Shown one piece after another: positions 9,374-17,346 of a stretch of DNA of 64,000 nt. The position numbers were made by a program, and so were the translations under genes. A model generated the notes under the pieces. It saw only the letters and a list, made by a program, of their open reading frames with translations. It was not told the origin of the DNA and did no database searches. Location of the stretch: positions 2,666,001 through 2,730,000 of the forward strand of contig NZ_RBKS01000001.1 in the NCBI RefSeq assembly GCF_003634555.1, written 5' to 3'. Origin of the DNA: Frondihabitans australicus. Lineage in GTDB: Bacteria > Actinomycetota > Actinomycetes > Actinomycetales > Microbacteriaceae. Position 1 is the stretch's first letter. Every line of letters begins with the position of its first letter.

Positions 9374-10657
9374 CTAGGCGTAGAGAGGGAACGCGTCGGT
9401 CAGCACCTTCACGCGAGCCGCAAGCGCCGCCAGGTCGGGGTTCGGCATCAGCGCGTTCGCGATGATGTCGGCGACCTCGGTGAACTCGGCGTCGCCGAAA
9501 CCGCGGGTCGCGAGCGCCGGGGTGCCGATGCGGACGCCCGACGTGGTCATCGGCGGGCGGGGGTCCCACGGCACGGAGTTGCGGTTGACCGTGATGCCGA
9601 CCTCGTGGAGGAGGTTCTCGGCCTGCTTGCCGTCGACCTCGCTCGCGCGGAGGTCGACGAGCACGAGGTGCACGTCGGTGCCGCCGGTGAGCACGTCGAT
9701 TCCGGCCGCCTTCGCGTCGGGCTGCGTGAGCCGCGACGCGAGGATCGACGCGCCGCGGAGGGTGCGCTCCTGGCGGTCCTTGAACTCGGGCTGCGCGGCG
9801 AGGAGGAACGCGGTCGCCTTGGCGGCGATCACGTGCATGAGCGGGCCGCCCTGCTGGCCGGGGAAGACGGCCGAGTTGAGCTTCTTGAACAGCGACTCGT
9901 CGTTGGAGAGGATCACGCCCGAGCGAGGCCCGGCGAGCGTCTTGTGCACGGTCGACGAGACAACGTGGGCGTGCGGCAGGGGCGACGGGTGCAGGCCAGC
10001 GGCGACCAGACCGGCGAAGTGCGCCATGTCGACCCAGAGGTACGCGCCGACCTCGTCGGCGATCGCGCGGAAGGCGGCGAAGTCGAGCTGGCGGGGGTAC
10101 GCCGACCAGCCGGCGATGATGACCTTGGGCTTGTGCTCGAGCGCCTGGGCGCGCACGGTCTCCATGTTGACGAGGTACGTCTCGGGGTCGACCTCGTAGG
10201 CCACGGCGTTGTAGAGCTTGCCCGAGAAGTTGAGCTTCATGCCGTGAGTGAGGTGGCCGCCGTGCGAGAGCTCGAGGCCGAGGATCGTGTCGCCGGGGGT
10301 GGCGAGCGCCGCCAGGACGGCGGCGTTGGCCTGCGCGCCCGAGTGCGGCTGGACGTTCGCGAACTCGGCGCCGAAGAGCTTCTTCGCGCGCTCGATGGCG
10401 AGGTTCTCCGCGATGTCGACGAACTCGCAGCCGCCGTAGTAGCGGCGGCCCGGGTAGCCCTCGGCGTACTTGTTGGTGAGCACGGAGCCCTGCGACTCGA
10501 GGACGGCGCGGGGAACGAAGTTCTCGCTGGCGATCATCTCGAGGTAGTCGCGCTGTCGGCCGAGCTCCTGCTCGAGGACGGCCGCGATCTCGGGGTCGAC
10601 CTCGGCGAGCGGGGCGTTGAAGGTGGAGGGAAGGCGGTCGGTGGGCGTTGTCGTCAT
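9374..10657 (-). CDS. glyA: Serine hydroxymethyltransferase
   Basis: Predicted 427-residue PLP enzyme that converts serine and THF to glycine and methylene-THF, the main entry of one-carbon units. It contains [35 protein letters not shown], the cofactor loop [11 protein letters not shown] and the PLP-lysine motif [13 protein letters not shown]. The ATG at 10657 is preceded by GAGGAG; an upstream in-frame extension runs through the riboswitch and is rejected. It is the first gene of the glyA-folD unit. Confidence 0.96.
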   Translation of the reverse strand: MTTTPTDRLPSTFNAPLAEVDPEIAAVLEQELGRQRDYLEMIASENFVPRAVLESQGSVLTNKYAEGYPGRRYYGGCEFVDIAENLAIERAKKLFGAEFANVQPHSGAQANAAVLAALATPGDTILGLELSHGGHLTHGMKLNFSGKLYNAVAYEVDPETYLVNMETVRAQALEHKPKVIIAGWSAYPRQLDFAAFRAIADEVGAYLWVDMAHFAGLVAAGLHPSPLPHAHVVSSTVHKTLAGPRSGVILSNDESLFKKLNSAVFPGQQGGPLMHVIAAKATAFLLAAQPEFKDRQERTLRGASILASRLTQPDAKAAGIDVLTGGTDVHLVLVDLRASEVDGKQAENLLHEVGITVNRNSVPWDPRPPMTTSGVRIGTPALATRGFGDAEFTEVADIIANALMPNPDLAALAARVKVLTDAFPLYA

Positions 10658-10712
10658 GACGGGGCTCCTCAAAGAATCACACGGACGCGGGGCAAGCCGA
10701 TTCGAAGTCGAC

Positions 10713-10790
10713 GGCAGCCCAGGCGTACGGCCACCAACCGTGTGAGTCGCTCCCCGGTGGTAGACCACCCGAACGCCAGTCGCGACGGGT
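10713..10790 (-). ncRNA. ZTP riboswitch (pfl motif) in the glyA leader
   Basis: Read on the minus strand, the leader contains the conserved 5' block CCCGTCGCGACTGGCG. A variable stem GGTGG/CCACC follows, then GGGGAGCGACTC and, after a linker, the 3' block CCGTACGCCTGGGCTGCC. These are the hallmark conserved elements of the pfl/ZTP aptamer (GACTGGCG, CCGGGGAGCG and CCGCCTGGGC in the family; here CCGTACGCCTGGGC). ZTP and ZMP accumulate when 10-formyl-THF is short, and the class normally switches on glyA, folD and other one-carbon genes, which is exactly what lies downstream. About 55 bp separate the aptamer from the glyA ATG; this space must hold the expression platform, but I did not resolve a clear terminator. 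Confidence 0.9.
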
Positions 10791-10792
10791 CG

Positions 10793-10822
10793 AGCATAAC
10801 AACCGGCCGTGCCGCCTCACAA
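10793..10822 (-). promoter_or_regulatory. Promoter of the glyA-folD transcript
   Basis: On the minus strand a -35 box TTGTGA (10822-10817) and a -10 box TATGCT (10798-10793) are separated by 18 bp and lie just upstream of the riboswitch aptamer. The position fits transcription starting immediately before the aptamer. The boxes lie close to the divergent clpS start at 10845. Confidence 0.7.
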
Positions 10823-10844
10823 GGAAACATGACACCCTAGAAGC

Positions 10845-11129
10845 GTGAGCCTGACTCTCGACGAGACCGACACGCGGCGGTTGGTCGCACCCGACGTGCC
10901 GTGGGTCACCCTGGTCTGGGACGACCCCGTGAACCTCATGTCGTACGTCTCGTACGTCTTCCGCACCTACTTCGGTTTCGAGGCTCAGGAGGCCGAGCGG
11001 CTCATGCTCCAGGTGCACACGAAAGGCAAGGCGGTCGTCGCGACGGGCGCCCGCGAGCGCATGGAGATGCACGTCGAGGCCCTGCACGGCTACGGGCTCT
11101 GGGCGACCGTGACGAGGGCCGACGAGTGA
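10845..11129 (+). CDS. clpS: ATP-dependent Clp protease adaptor ClpS
   Basis: Predicted 94-residue adaptor that hands N-degron substrates to the ClpAP/ClpCP protease. The family core is [20 protein letters not shown], with the acidic DDPVN pocket that reads the N-terminal residue. Downstream helices carry [20 protein letters not shown] and the terminal strand is YGLWATV. The start is GTG. It diverges from glyA and its stop overlaps the ATG of the DUF2017 gene, a standard actinobacterial pair. Confidence 0.94.
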   Translation: MSLTLDETDTRRLVAPDVPWVTLVWDDPVNLMSYVSYVFRTYFGFEAQEAERLMLQVHTKGKAVVATGARERMEMHVEALHGYGLWATVTRADE

Positions 11130-11605
11130 TGCCGTTCCAGCGCAAGCGCGACGGGATCCACCTCGCGCTGGCCGACCACGAGCGGGCGCTCGTGGGCGAC
11201 CTGACGAGGCAGTTGGTGGAGCTTCTCGACGAGGGAGATTCGCAGGATCCTGCGCTCGCCCGGTTGATCCCCGACGGCTACTCGGGCGACGACGACGAGA
11301 TGCGGTCCGCCGCCGCCGAGTTCCGCCGCCTGACGGCCGACGACCTCACCGCCGCGAAGGCCCGGAACGCCGAGCGGGTGATCGAGACCCTTGTGCAGGA
11401 TCGGCGACAGCCCCTCGGGCTCGAGTCCGAGCAGGCCTGGCTCCGCACCCTCACCGACCTCCGCCTCACCCTCGCGTCGCGTCTCGGCGTGACGGCCGAC
11501 GGCTACGAGGCACAGACCGGCGATCCGCAGACGCTGCTCATGCGCGACATCTACGAGTGGCTCGGCTACGTGCAGGAGTCGCTCGTGCGAGCGCTCGACC
11601 GGTAG
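11129..11605 (+). CDS. DUF2017-family protein
   Basis: Predicted 158-residue helical cytoplasmic protein that follows clpS directly (stop and start share one base). It shows LALADHERALVGDLTRQLVE near the N-terminus, DPALARLIPDGYSGDDDEMR in the middle and LLMRDIYEWLGYVQESLVRAL at the end, the pattern of the conserved actinobacterial family found next to ClpS. Its function is unknown; its context suggests a role linked to regulated proteolysis. A perfect hairpin covers its stop codon. Confidence 0.88.
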   Translation: MPFQRKRDGIHLALADHERALVGDLTRQLVELLDEGDSQDPALARLIPDGYSGDDDEMRSAAAEFRRLTADDLTAAKARNAERVIETLVQDRRQPLGLESEQAWLRTLTDLRLTLASRLGVTADGYEAQTGDPQTLLMRDIYEWLGYVQESLVRALDR

Positions 11606-11618
11606 CGTCGCGCTACCG
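11600..11618. terminator. Short hairpin between convergent genes
   Basis: CGGTAGCG-TCG-CGCTACCG is a perfect 8-bp stem spanning the TAG of the DUF2017 gene and the last codons of the convergent MFS gene. No T-run follows, so a terminator role is inferred from position only. Confidence 0.45.
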
Positions 11619-12944
11619 CGCCGGCAGATGCCGCCGACGGTGCCGCTGCACCAGGACGCGGTCGGACACGAGCGTCGCGACCAGCATCACCGCCGCGATC
11701 GACGCGTCGACGACCGGCAGCGCGCCGAGCCCGACCCCGCTCAGGACGATGCCGCCGACGAGCGCGCCCGCACCGATACCGGCGTTGAACGACGCCGTGT
11801 AGAACGAGCTCGCCAGGTCGCGGATGCGCGCAGGAGCCCGCTCGAGCAGCCGGATCTGCAGCAGCGGCGGCAGCACGCCGAAGGTGATGCCGAGGATCAC
11901 GAACACGGCGAACGACGGCGCCGCCCGCCCCTCGAGGAGCAGGAGCGCGACGACCGTGAGGATCGAGAGGACCATCGCGACGGGGATCGTGAGGCCCGTG
12001 CGCCGGCCGAGGACCCAGCCCACGAGGAGGAGTCCGGCTGCTCCTGCGATCCCGTAGGCGAACAGCGCGATGCTGAGCGCCTGGTCGGACAGCCCGGAGG
12101 TCTGGGTGAGGAACGGCGCGACATAGGTGTAGAGCGCGTAGTGGCCGACCATGAAGATGCCGGTGGTCACGCAGCTGAAGACGACGCCGAGCGTCGACGG
12201 GTCGGGAGTCTCTCGCCGCACGGCGTCGGCACGGGCCTGGGCGTCGCGGATGATCGGGATCGAGCCCGTCGCGAGGGCACCAGGGCCGATCGGGGTCGCG
12301 CCGGTGGCGGCGTCGCTGTACTCCTGCCGGAGGGTCTCGGCGTCGTCGGCACCCGAGCCGACGTCGGGCAGGAGGCGCCAGACGAGCAGAGCGCCGCCGA
12401 CCATGAGGACGGCGAGGATCCCGAACGCCCAGCGCCAGCCGACGGCCTGGCCGAGCGCCGTGCCGAGCGGCACGCCGAGCACGAACGCGAGCGTGCCGCC
12501 CGACGACGACACGGCGAGCGCCTTCCCGACCTGCTCGCGCGGCACGAGGTGGGCGGCGTACGCGCCGCAGATCGCCCAGAAGACGCCGTGGGCCAGGCCG
12601 CCGAGGATCCGCGCGGCGACGAGCACGCCGTAGCTGGGCGCGAGGGCGGTGCCGATCGCGCCGATCGCGATCACGACGATGAGGCCGACGAGCAGGCGGT
12701 GGCGCGGGATCCGCGAGAGCAGGTGCGTGAGGATCGTCGAGGTGAAGACGACGGTGAACGCGAACACCGAGACGAGCAGGCCCACCGACGACTCGCTCAC
12801 GTGCAGGTCGGCGCCCATCTGAGGCAGCAGGCCGGTCGGGAGCATCTCGCCCGAGATGGAGAAGAACGAGGCGACGGCGAGGGCGATCAGGCCGCCCCAC
12901 GGGAAGCGGTCGGCGGCGGACGAGGAGTGCGGAGAGGAAGACAT
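11613..12944 (-). CDS. MFS transporter (drug/sugar efflux type)
   Basis: Predicted polytopic membrane protein of about 443 residues, with roughly 12 hydrophobic segments and a long hydrophilic loop in the middle (about residues 200-260), as is usual between the two six-helix halves. The first half contains FFSISGEMLPTGLLPQM and GLAHGVFWAICGAYAAHL, resembling AraJ/Bcr-type exporters of the DHA1 group. The substrate is unknown. The ATG at 12944 is chosen over 12968 because a weak AGGT lies upstream; this is not certain. The gene is monocistronic and convergent with clpS-DUF2017. Confidence 0.85.
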   Translation of the reverse strand: MSSSPHSSSAADRFPWGGLIALAVASFFSISGEMLPTGLLPQMGADLHVSESSVGLLVSVFAFTVVFTSTILTHLLSRIPRHRLLVGLIVVIAIGAIGTALAPSYGVLVAARILGGLAHGVFWAICGAYAAHLVPREQVGKALAVSSSGGTLAFVLGVPLGTALGQAVGWRWAFGILAVLMVGGALLVWRLLPDVGSGADDAETLRQEYSDAATGATPIGPGALATGSIPIIRDAQARADAVRRETPDPSTLGVVFSCVTTGIFMVGHYALYTYVAPFLTQTSGLSDQALSIALFAYGIAGAAGLLLVGWVLGRRTGLTIPVAMVLSILTVVALLLLEGRAAPSFAVFVILGITFGVLPPLLQIRLLERAPARIRDLASSFYTASFNAGIGAGALVGGIVLSGVGLGALPVVDASIAAVMLVATLVSDRVLVQRHRRRHLPAR

Positions 12945-13048
12945 CGCGAACCTGGAACGAGTGCGCATCGACGCGCGCGCTGCGGGGCCGAACGAGGTGT
13001 CTCGGCCACCTCGAGCCTAGGGCATGCCATGCGGAGTAGACCGGTCGG

Positions 13049-13426
13049 GTGACCACCGCCGAGAAGACCTGCCGCTCGTGCGGGCGGCGCATCGAATGGC
13101 GTTCGAAGTGGGCCGAGACGTGGGACGACATCGCCTACTGCAGCGACGCGTGCCGCCGCCGGAAGGTCCGCCCGATCGACCACCGCCTCGAGGCCAGCAT
13201 CCGGGGCCTGCTCGACTCCCGGGCCGCCACCGCGACGATCTGCCCGTCGGATGCGGCGCGCGACGTGTATGACGGAGACGACGACGGCTGGCGCGAGCTC
13301 ATGGAGCCGGCCCGCCGGGCGGCCCGGCGCCTCGTCGCACAGGGCGTGGTCGACATCACGCAGAAGGGGCGGGTCGTCGACCCGTCGACCGCGAAGGGGC
13401 CGATCCGCATCCGACGGCACCGCTGA
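13049..13426 (+). CDS. DUF2256-DUF3253 fusion protein
   Basis: Predicted 125-residue protein joining two small domains. The N-terminal part is a treble-clef-like zinc site with Cys8, Cys11, Cys31 and Cys35 (KTCRSCGRRIEWR, then AYCSDACRRRK), as in DUF2256. The C-terminal part (LEASIRGLLDSRA, ATICPSDAARDV, ARRLVAQGVVDITQKGRVVD) looks like the winged-helix DUF3253. The fused form is known in actinobacteria; no function is established. The zinc site and winged helix suggest nucleic-acid binding. Start GTG, in the gap between divergent MFS and mannosyltransferase-like genes. Confidence 0.85.
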   Translation: MTTAEKTCRSCGRRIEWRSKWAETWDDIAYCSDACRRRKVRPIDHRLEASIRGLLDSRAATATICPSDAARDVYDGDDDGWRELMEPARRAARRLVAQGVVDITQKGRVVDPSTAKGPIRIRRHR

Positions 13427-13461
13427 GCGCCGCCGGCCTCGCCGGGCACCGCTAGGTTGGC

Positions 13462-14679
13462 GTGGTGCACCGACTCTCCCGCCTCCCGCCGTGGGGCGGC
13501 GCGCTGGTCGTGTACGCCCTGTCGAGAGTCGTGTCGACGATCCTGCTGGCCGCGATGTTCTGGATCGCGACGGCGAACGGCTGGCGGTTCGCGAGCCACC
13601 GGGCGCACGCGACGTTCTTCTCCTTCTCGGGCTCCTGGGACGCCTCGTCGTACCGCTCGATCGCCGAGCACGGCTACCCGTCGACGCTGCCGGTGGATGC
13701 CGCCGGGCACGTGCTGCAGAACACCTGGGCGTTCCTTCCCGTCTACCCGTACGTCGTCCACGCCCTGACGACGGTGCTCGGCGTGAACGGCACCCCGAAC
13801 GGCTTCTACGCGGTGGGGGCGATCGTCTCTCTCGTCGCGGGAGGAGTGGCGGCCGTGCTGCTCTCCGCGATCCTGCGCCGCTCGATCCCGGCCCCGCGCG
13901 CTCTCTTCGCCGTCGCGCTGTTCAGCCTGGGGCCCCTCGGGTTCCTGCTGCAGACCGCCTACGCCGAGAGCCTTTTCCTCGCGCTGCTCTTCGCGTCCCT
14001 GTGGTGCCTCGTGGCGCGGCGCTACTGGCTGCTGATCCCGTTCGGCGTCGTCGCGGCGTTCACGCGACCGGGTGTCCTCGCCCTGTCGCTGGCGCTCGGC
14101 ATCCACTTCGTCGTGAGGCTTCGGGGGCGCAGGATCACCGGGTCCGCCTTCCCCTGGCGCGACCGCCTGGCCATCGTCGTCGCGGCGGGCCTCACCGCCG
14201 CCGCGGGGCTCGCCTGGCCCGTGATCGCCTCCGCCGCCACCCGCCGCCCGGACGCCTACCTCGACACCGAGCTGGCGTTCTGGACCGGCTTCGTCGGGCG
14301 GCGCCACTTCGCGCCGCTCACGCCCTGGTTCGCGATGGCGACGACCTATCTGGGCGTCGTCGCCGGCGTCGTCCTGGTGCTGCTCGTGATCGCGGCCGGG
14401 GTCTTCTGGCTGACGCGGCGCGGAACCCGCGCCCTCGGAGCCGACGTGGTGGGCCTCACGGCGTCGTACTGGCTGTATCTCGTCGCGGTGTTCCTGCCGC
14501 AGCAGAGCCTGCCGCGGCTCCTGCTGCCCACCGCGCCGATGCTGGGCAGCCCGGTGTTCTGGGGGCCCGTGTCGGCCGGCGAGGCGGGGTCGCGCCGGCG
14601 GCGGGTCGCGCTGCTCGTCGGGTGCGTGGTGCTGCAGGCGGTCGCGATCGTGTTCCTGTGGTTCGTCGGGTACCCGTGA
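13462..14679 (+). CDS. Mannosyltransferase-like integral membrane protein (PIG-V type)
   Basis: Predicted membrane protein of about 405 residues with some nine or ten hydrophobic helices. The first outside loop carries SGSWDASSYRSIAEHGYP, matching the WD-x3-Y motif of PIG-V/GPI-mannosyltransferase-2 enzymes of the GT-C superfamily, followed by NTWAFLPVYPYVV. Bacterial members are thought to transfer mannose from polyprenyl-phosphate donors to glycolipids or proteins outside the membrane. Acceptor unknown. The start is GTG at 13462 or the adjacent GTG at 13465. Confidence 0.8.
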   Translation: MVHRLSRLPPWGGALVVYALSRVVSTILLAAMFWIATANGWRFASHRAHATFFSFSGSWDASSYRSIAEHGYPSTLPVDAAGHVLQNTWAFLPVYPYVVHALTTVLGVNGTPNGFYAVGAIVSLVAGGVAAVLLSAILRRSIPAPRALFAVALFSLGPLGFLLQTAYAESLFLALLFASLWCLVARRYWLLIPFGVVAAFTRPGVLALSLALGIHFVVRLRGRRITGSAFPWRDRLAIVVAAGLTAAAGLAWPVIASAATRRPDAYLDTELAFWTGFVGRRHFAPLTPWFAMATTYLGVVAGVVLVLLVIAAGVFWLTRRGTRALGADVVGLTASYWLYLVAVFLPQQSLPRLLLPTAPMLGSPVFWGPVSAGEAGSRRRRVALLVGCVVLQAVAIVFLWFVGYP

Positions 14680-14706
14680 GCGCGCCGCGGCGTGGCCTGC
14701 CCCTGC

Positions 14707-14790
14707 CGCAATTCGCGACCGGAACCGCGCTCCGACCTCACCCGTGACCGGCGTGCCGCGACTCCCGGCCGAGGCCGGTCGCGAAATGCG
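14707..14790. repeat. Inverted repeat with 16-bp arms
   Basis: CGCAATTCGCGACCGG (14707-14722) and CCGGTCGCGAAATGCG (14775-14790) pair with a single mismatch across a 52-nt spacer. It lies downstream of the mannosyltransferase-like gene and next to the remnant of a GNAT gene. Confidence 0.6.
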
Positions 14791-14810
14791 TCTAACCGGT
14801 CAGCGTGTGA

Positions 14811-15110
14811 CGTCGTCCGCGCCGCCGCGCACGCGGTGACGTACGACAGGAGGCGATGACCCAGCCCGCGATTCCGCAGCGACGGGATCACGTACACCGA
14901 CTGGATGTCGCCGCCGAGCCGCTCGATGTCGCGCGGCGAGGGGACTCGCGTGCCGATGGCGAGCCAGGCCATGCCGACGATCTGTTCGTCCGCGGGCGCC
15001 GAGCCTCTCCGCACCACGACGAAGCAGTGATGGTCAGGATGGGCGCGCGCCCAGGCGGCGAAGGCCGCGAGGTACTCGTCGCGATCGCCGGCCGCGCGGT
15101 CCGGCTTGCC
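14811..15110 (-). pseudogene. Remnant of a GNAT N-acetyltransferase
   Basis: Translation on the minus strand gives an unmistakable GNAT core: HHCFVVVRR, QIVGMAWLAIGTRVP, IQSVYVIPSLRNRGLGHRLL and SYVTACAAA, including the acetyl-CoA pyrophosphate loop (R-N-R-G-L-G). The similarity begins abruptly near 15110 without a plausible start codon and stops near 14811, where the C-terminal half of the fold (the last strands and helix) is missing and the frame continues as low-complexity arginine-rich sequence. I read this as a gene fragment trimmed at both ends, not a functional enzyme. It lies immediately upstream of, and divergent from, the next MFS gene. Confidence 0.65.
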
Positions 15111-15118
15111 GGAGCAGG

Positions 15119-15137
15119 TATACAGGCGTACTGTATA
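15119..15137. promoter_or_regulatory. Operator-like palindrome before the MFS gene
   Basis: TATACAG-GCGTA-CTGTATA is a perfect 7-bp inverted repeat, AT-rich in a GC-rich region, and overlaps TATAAAT, a possible -10 element. This has the form of a TetR/GntR-type operator, yet no regulator gene lies beside it. Confidence 0.6.
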
Positions 15138-15331
15138 AATCGATCCGCTCCTCCCGGCGTCGTGATGGGCAGCGACCCGCAGCCACCGCACCCGAGAAGG
15201 CGATCCCCACGACCACCACAGCACCGACCCGCGCAGGAGCAGGCTCACGCCCCCACGGCGAGACCGGCTTCGGCCCGCGCTTCGTCATCCCCATCCTGTT
15301 CGGCCCCCTGCTGAACCCGATCAACACGACG

Positions 15332-16639
15332 ATGATCGCCGTCGCACTCGCGCCGATCCAGAAGAGCCTCGGGATCGGCAGCGACCAGGCGATCTGGCTC
15401 GTCTCGTCGCTCTACCTCGCCAGCGCGATCGCCCAGCCGACCATGGGCAAGCTCGCCGACCGGTTCGGGCCGAAGAAGATCTTCCTGCTCGGCATGGTCG
15501 TGGTGATCGTCGCCGGTGTGCTGCCCGACGTCCTGCCGTCGTTCGGCGCCGCGCTCACGAGCCGCGTGCTGATCGGCATCGGCACGTCGAGTGCGTATCC
15601 GGCGGCGATGAGCGCGATCCGCAACCAGTCCGACCGGCTGGGCGTCGCGACTCCCCCGCTCGTCCTCGGCGGCCTCTCGGTGTCGTCGCTCGTCTCCGCC
15701 GCCGCCGGGCCGCCGCTCGCCGGCGTCCTCATCGGCGCGTTCGGCTGGCACTCGATCTTCCTCGTGAACGTTCCCCTCGCCGGCGCGGGCCTGGTGCTCG
15801 CGGCGCTCTGGCTGCCGAGCGACCGCATCCGCCCGATCCGCGCCGCCGCACTGCCGGTCACCCAGGCGATCGACCTGCCCGGCCTCGCCCTGTTCGCGGT
15901 CACCGTGTCGAGCCTGCTCGTCTTCCTGCTCGACCTCTCGGCCGGCCTGTACTGGCTGCTCGCGATCACCGTCGCGGCTCTCGTCGCGCTGGTCCTCTGG
16001 GAGCGCCGCGCGGTCGCCCCGTTCATCGACGTGCGCATGCTCGCGTCGAACGGGGCGCTGAGCCGCACCTACATCCGCCTCTTCCTGCTCTACGGCATCG
16101 CCTACACGATGACCTACGGCTTCTCGCAGTGGGTGCAGGACTCCGCGGGGCTGTCGTCGCAGACCGCCGGCCTCGTGCAGCTGCCGGGCGCGATCCTCGC
16201 CGGTGTCGCCTCGTTCTGGTTCGCGCGCCGGACGGGGGTGCGGGCACCACTCATCGCCGCGGCGCTGATCCCCCTGGGCGGCGGCGTTCTGATCCTGGCC
16301 CTCACCGGGGCCTCGCCCGTGTGGCTGTTCGTCGGCGTGACCCTGTTCTTCACCATTCCGCAGGGGCTGGCGTCGGTGTCGAACCAGGCCGCCCTGTACC
16401 GCCAGGTGCCGACCGGCGGCATCGGCTCGGCCGCCGGGCTCTCGCGCACGTCGATCTACATCGGTGCGATCGCGTCGACGTCGCTCATCGGCGTCGCCTA
16501 CGGGCAGCGGCCGACCACGGCGGCGCTGCACGAGCTGGGCTGGGTGATCCTCGGCATCGCGGTCGTGCTGTCGGCGCTCACGATCCTCGACCGGGCGCTG
16601 CGGGCGCGCGCCGCTGCAGACGACGTCGCCCGAGGCTAG
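15332..16639 (+). CDS. MFS transporter (DHA2-like), start codon in doubt
   Basis: Predicted multi-helix exporter with 12 or more hydrophobic segments. The first-half motif A is GKLADRFGPKK and there is a long series of helices through TSLIGVAYGQRP. The first in-frame ATG is 15332, but the reading frame upstream is clearly coding: FVIPILFGPLLNPINTT precedes the Met and completes the first membrane helix. No ATG, GTG or TTG occurs in that upstream frame. A good candidate is ACG at 15209-15211, 8 nt after GAGAAGG, which would give 476 residues; this could be a mutated ATG. So the gene may be crippled, may use a rare start, or may contain a sequencing error. The stop overlaps the convergent HAD gene by 3 bp. 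Confidence 0.8.
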   Translation: MIAVALAPIQKSLGIGSDQAIWLVSSLYLASAIAQPTMGKLADRFGPKKIFLLGMVVVIVAGVLPDVLPSFGAALTSRVLIGIGTSSAYPAAMSAIRNQSDRLGVATPPLVLGGLSVSSLVSAAAGPPLAGVLIGAFGWHSIFLVNVPLAGAGLVLAALWLPSDRIRPIRAAALPVTQAIDLPGLALFAVTVSSLLVFLLDLSAGLYWLLAITVAALVALVLWERRAVAPFIDVRMLASNGALSRTYIRLFLLYGIAYTMTYGFSQWVQDSAGLSSQTAGLVQLPGAILAGVASFWFARRTGVRAPLIAAALIPLGGGVLILALTGASPVWLFVGVTLFFTIPQGLASVSNQAALYRQVPTGGIGSAAGLSRTSIYIGAIASTSLIGVAYGQRPTTAALHELGWVILGIAVVLSALTILDRALRARAAADDVARG

Positions 16640-17277
16640 AGCCGCGTCAGGTCGAGCACCTCGGCGGTCGTCGGCGCCTGGACGGTCGGGGGCTCGCCGC
16701 CGGGCCAGCCGCGGCCGAGCGACACCCAGCCCGTGCGGAGTCCCGCATCCTGCGCCCCTCGAATGTCGGCGCGAGCGCTGTCGCCGACCATCCAGGTGTC
16801 GTCCGGCGTCGCACCGGCCCGCTCCATCGCGCGCCGGAAGATCTCGGGGTCCGGCTTCGCCACCCCCGCGCCCTCCGAGATCATCGCCCGGTCGACGAGG
16901 CCCGACAGCCCCACCCGTCGCAGCTTCATCGTCTGCTGCCGCACGGGCCCGTTCGTGACGACGCCGAGATGCACGCCCCGGTCGGCGATCGCCTCGATCC
17001 GCTCCCGGACTCCCTCGGCGAGCGCGACCAACTCGACGTGCTCGTGCCTGATGCGGTCGACCAGCGTCTCGGGGTCGTCCTCGAGCCGCAGGAGCCGACG
17101 CATCGCCTCCGCGACGTCGTCACGGTCGCCGTACCCCGAGTCGTCGACCGCGAGCACCTCGTCGACCGCCGAGACGGGCGCTCCCGCCCCCTCGGCCACG
17201 TGGCGGACCCATGCCTCGAAAGCCGCGTCCCGGTCGATGAGGGTGTTGTCGAGGTCGAGGAGGAGCAACGGCGCCAT
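16636..17277 (-). CDS. HAD-superfamily hydrolase
   Basis: Predicted 213-residue phosphatase. Motif I is LLLDLDNTLID with the Asp nucleophile pair, motif II is VVTNG, motif III is the Lys of GVAKPDPEIF, and motif IV is WMVGDSARADI. The cap sits between motifs I and II (C1 type), as in phosphoglycolate- or nucleotide-phosphatase-like HAD enzymes. The substrate is unknown. The ATG lies 69 bp from the divergent purU start. Confidence 0.9.
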   Translation of the reverse strand: MAPLLLLDLDNTLIDRDAAFEAWVRHVAEGAGAPVSAVDEVLAVDDSGYGDRDDVAEAMRRLLRLEDDPETLVDRIRHEHVELVALAEGVRERIEAIADRGVHLGVVTNGPVRQQTMKLRRVGLSGLVDRAMISEGAGVAKPDPEIFRRAMERAGATPDDTWMVGDSARADIRGAQDAGLRTGWVSLGRGWPGGEPPTVQAPTTAEVLDLTRL

Positions 17278-17346
17278 GTCCCGAGGTTATCCACAGCAGT
17301 TCTCAGGACGCCGAGTCCGGGTGGGCCGGTGCCATATCCTGGACGG

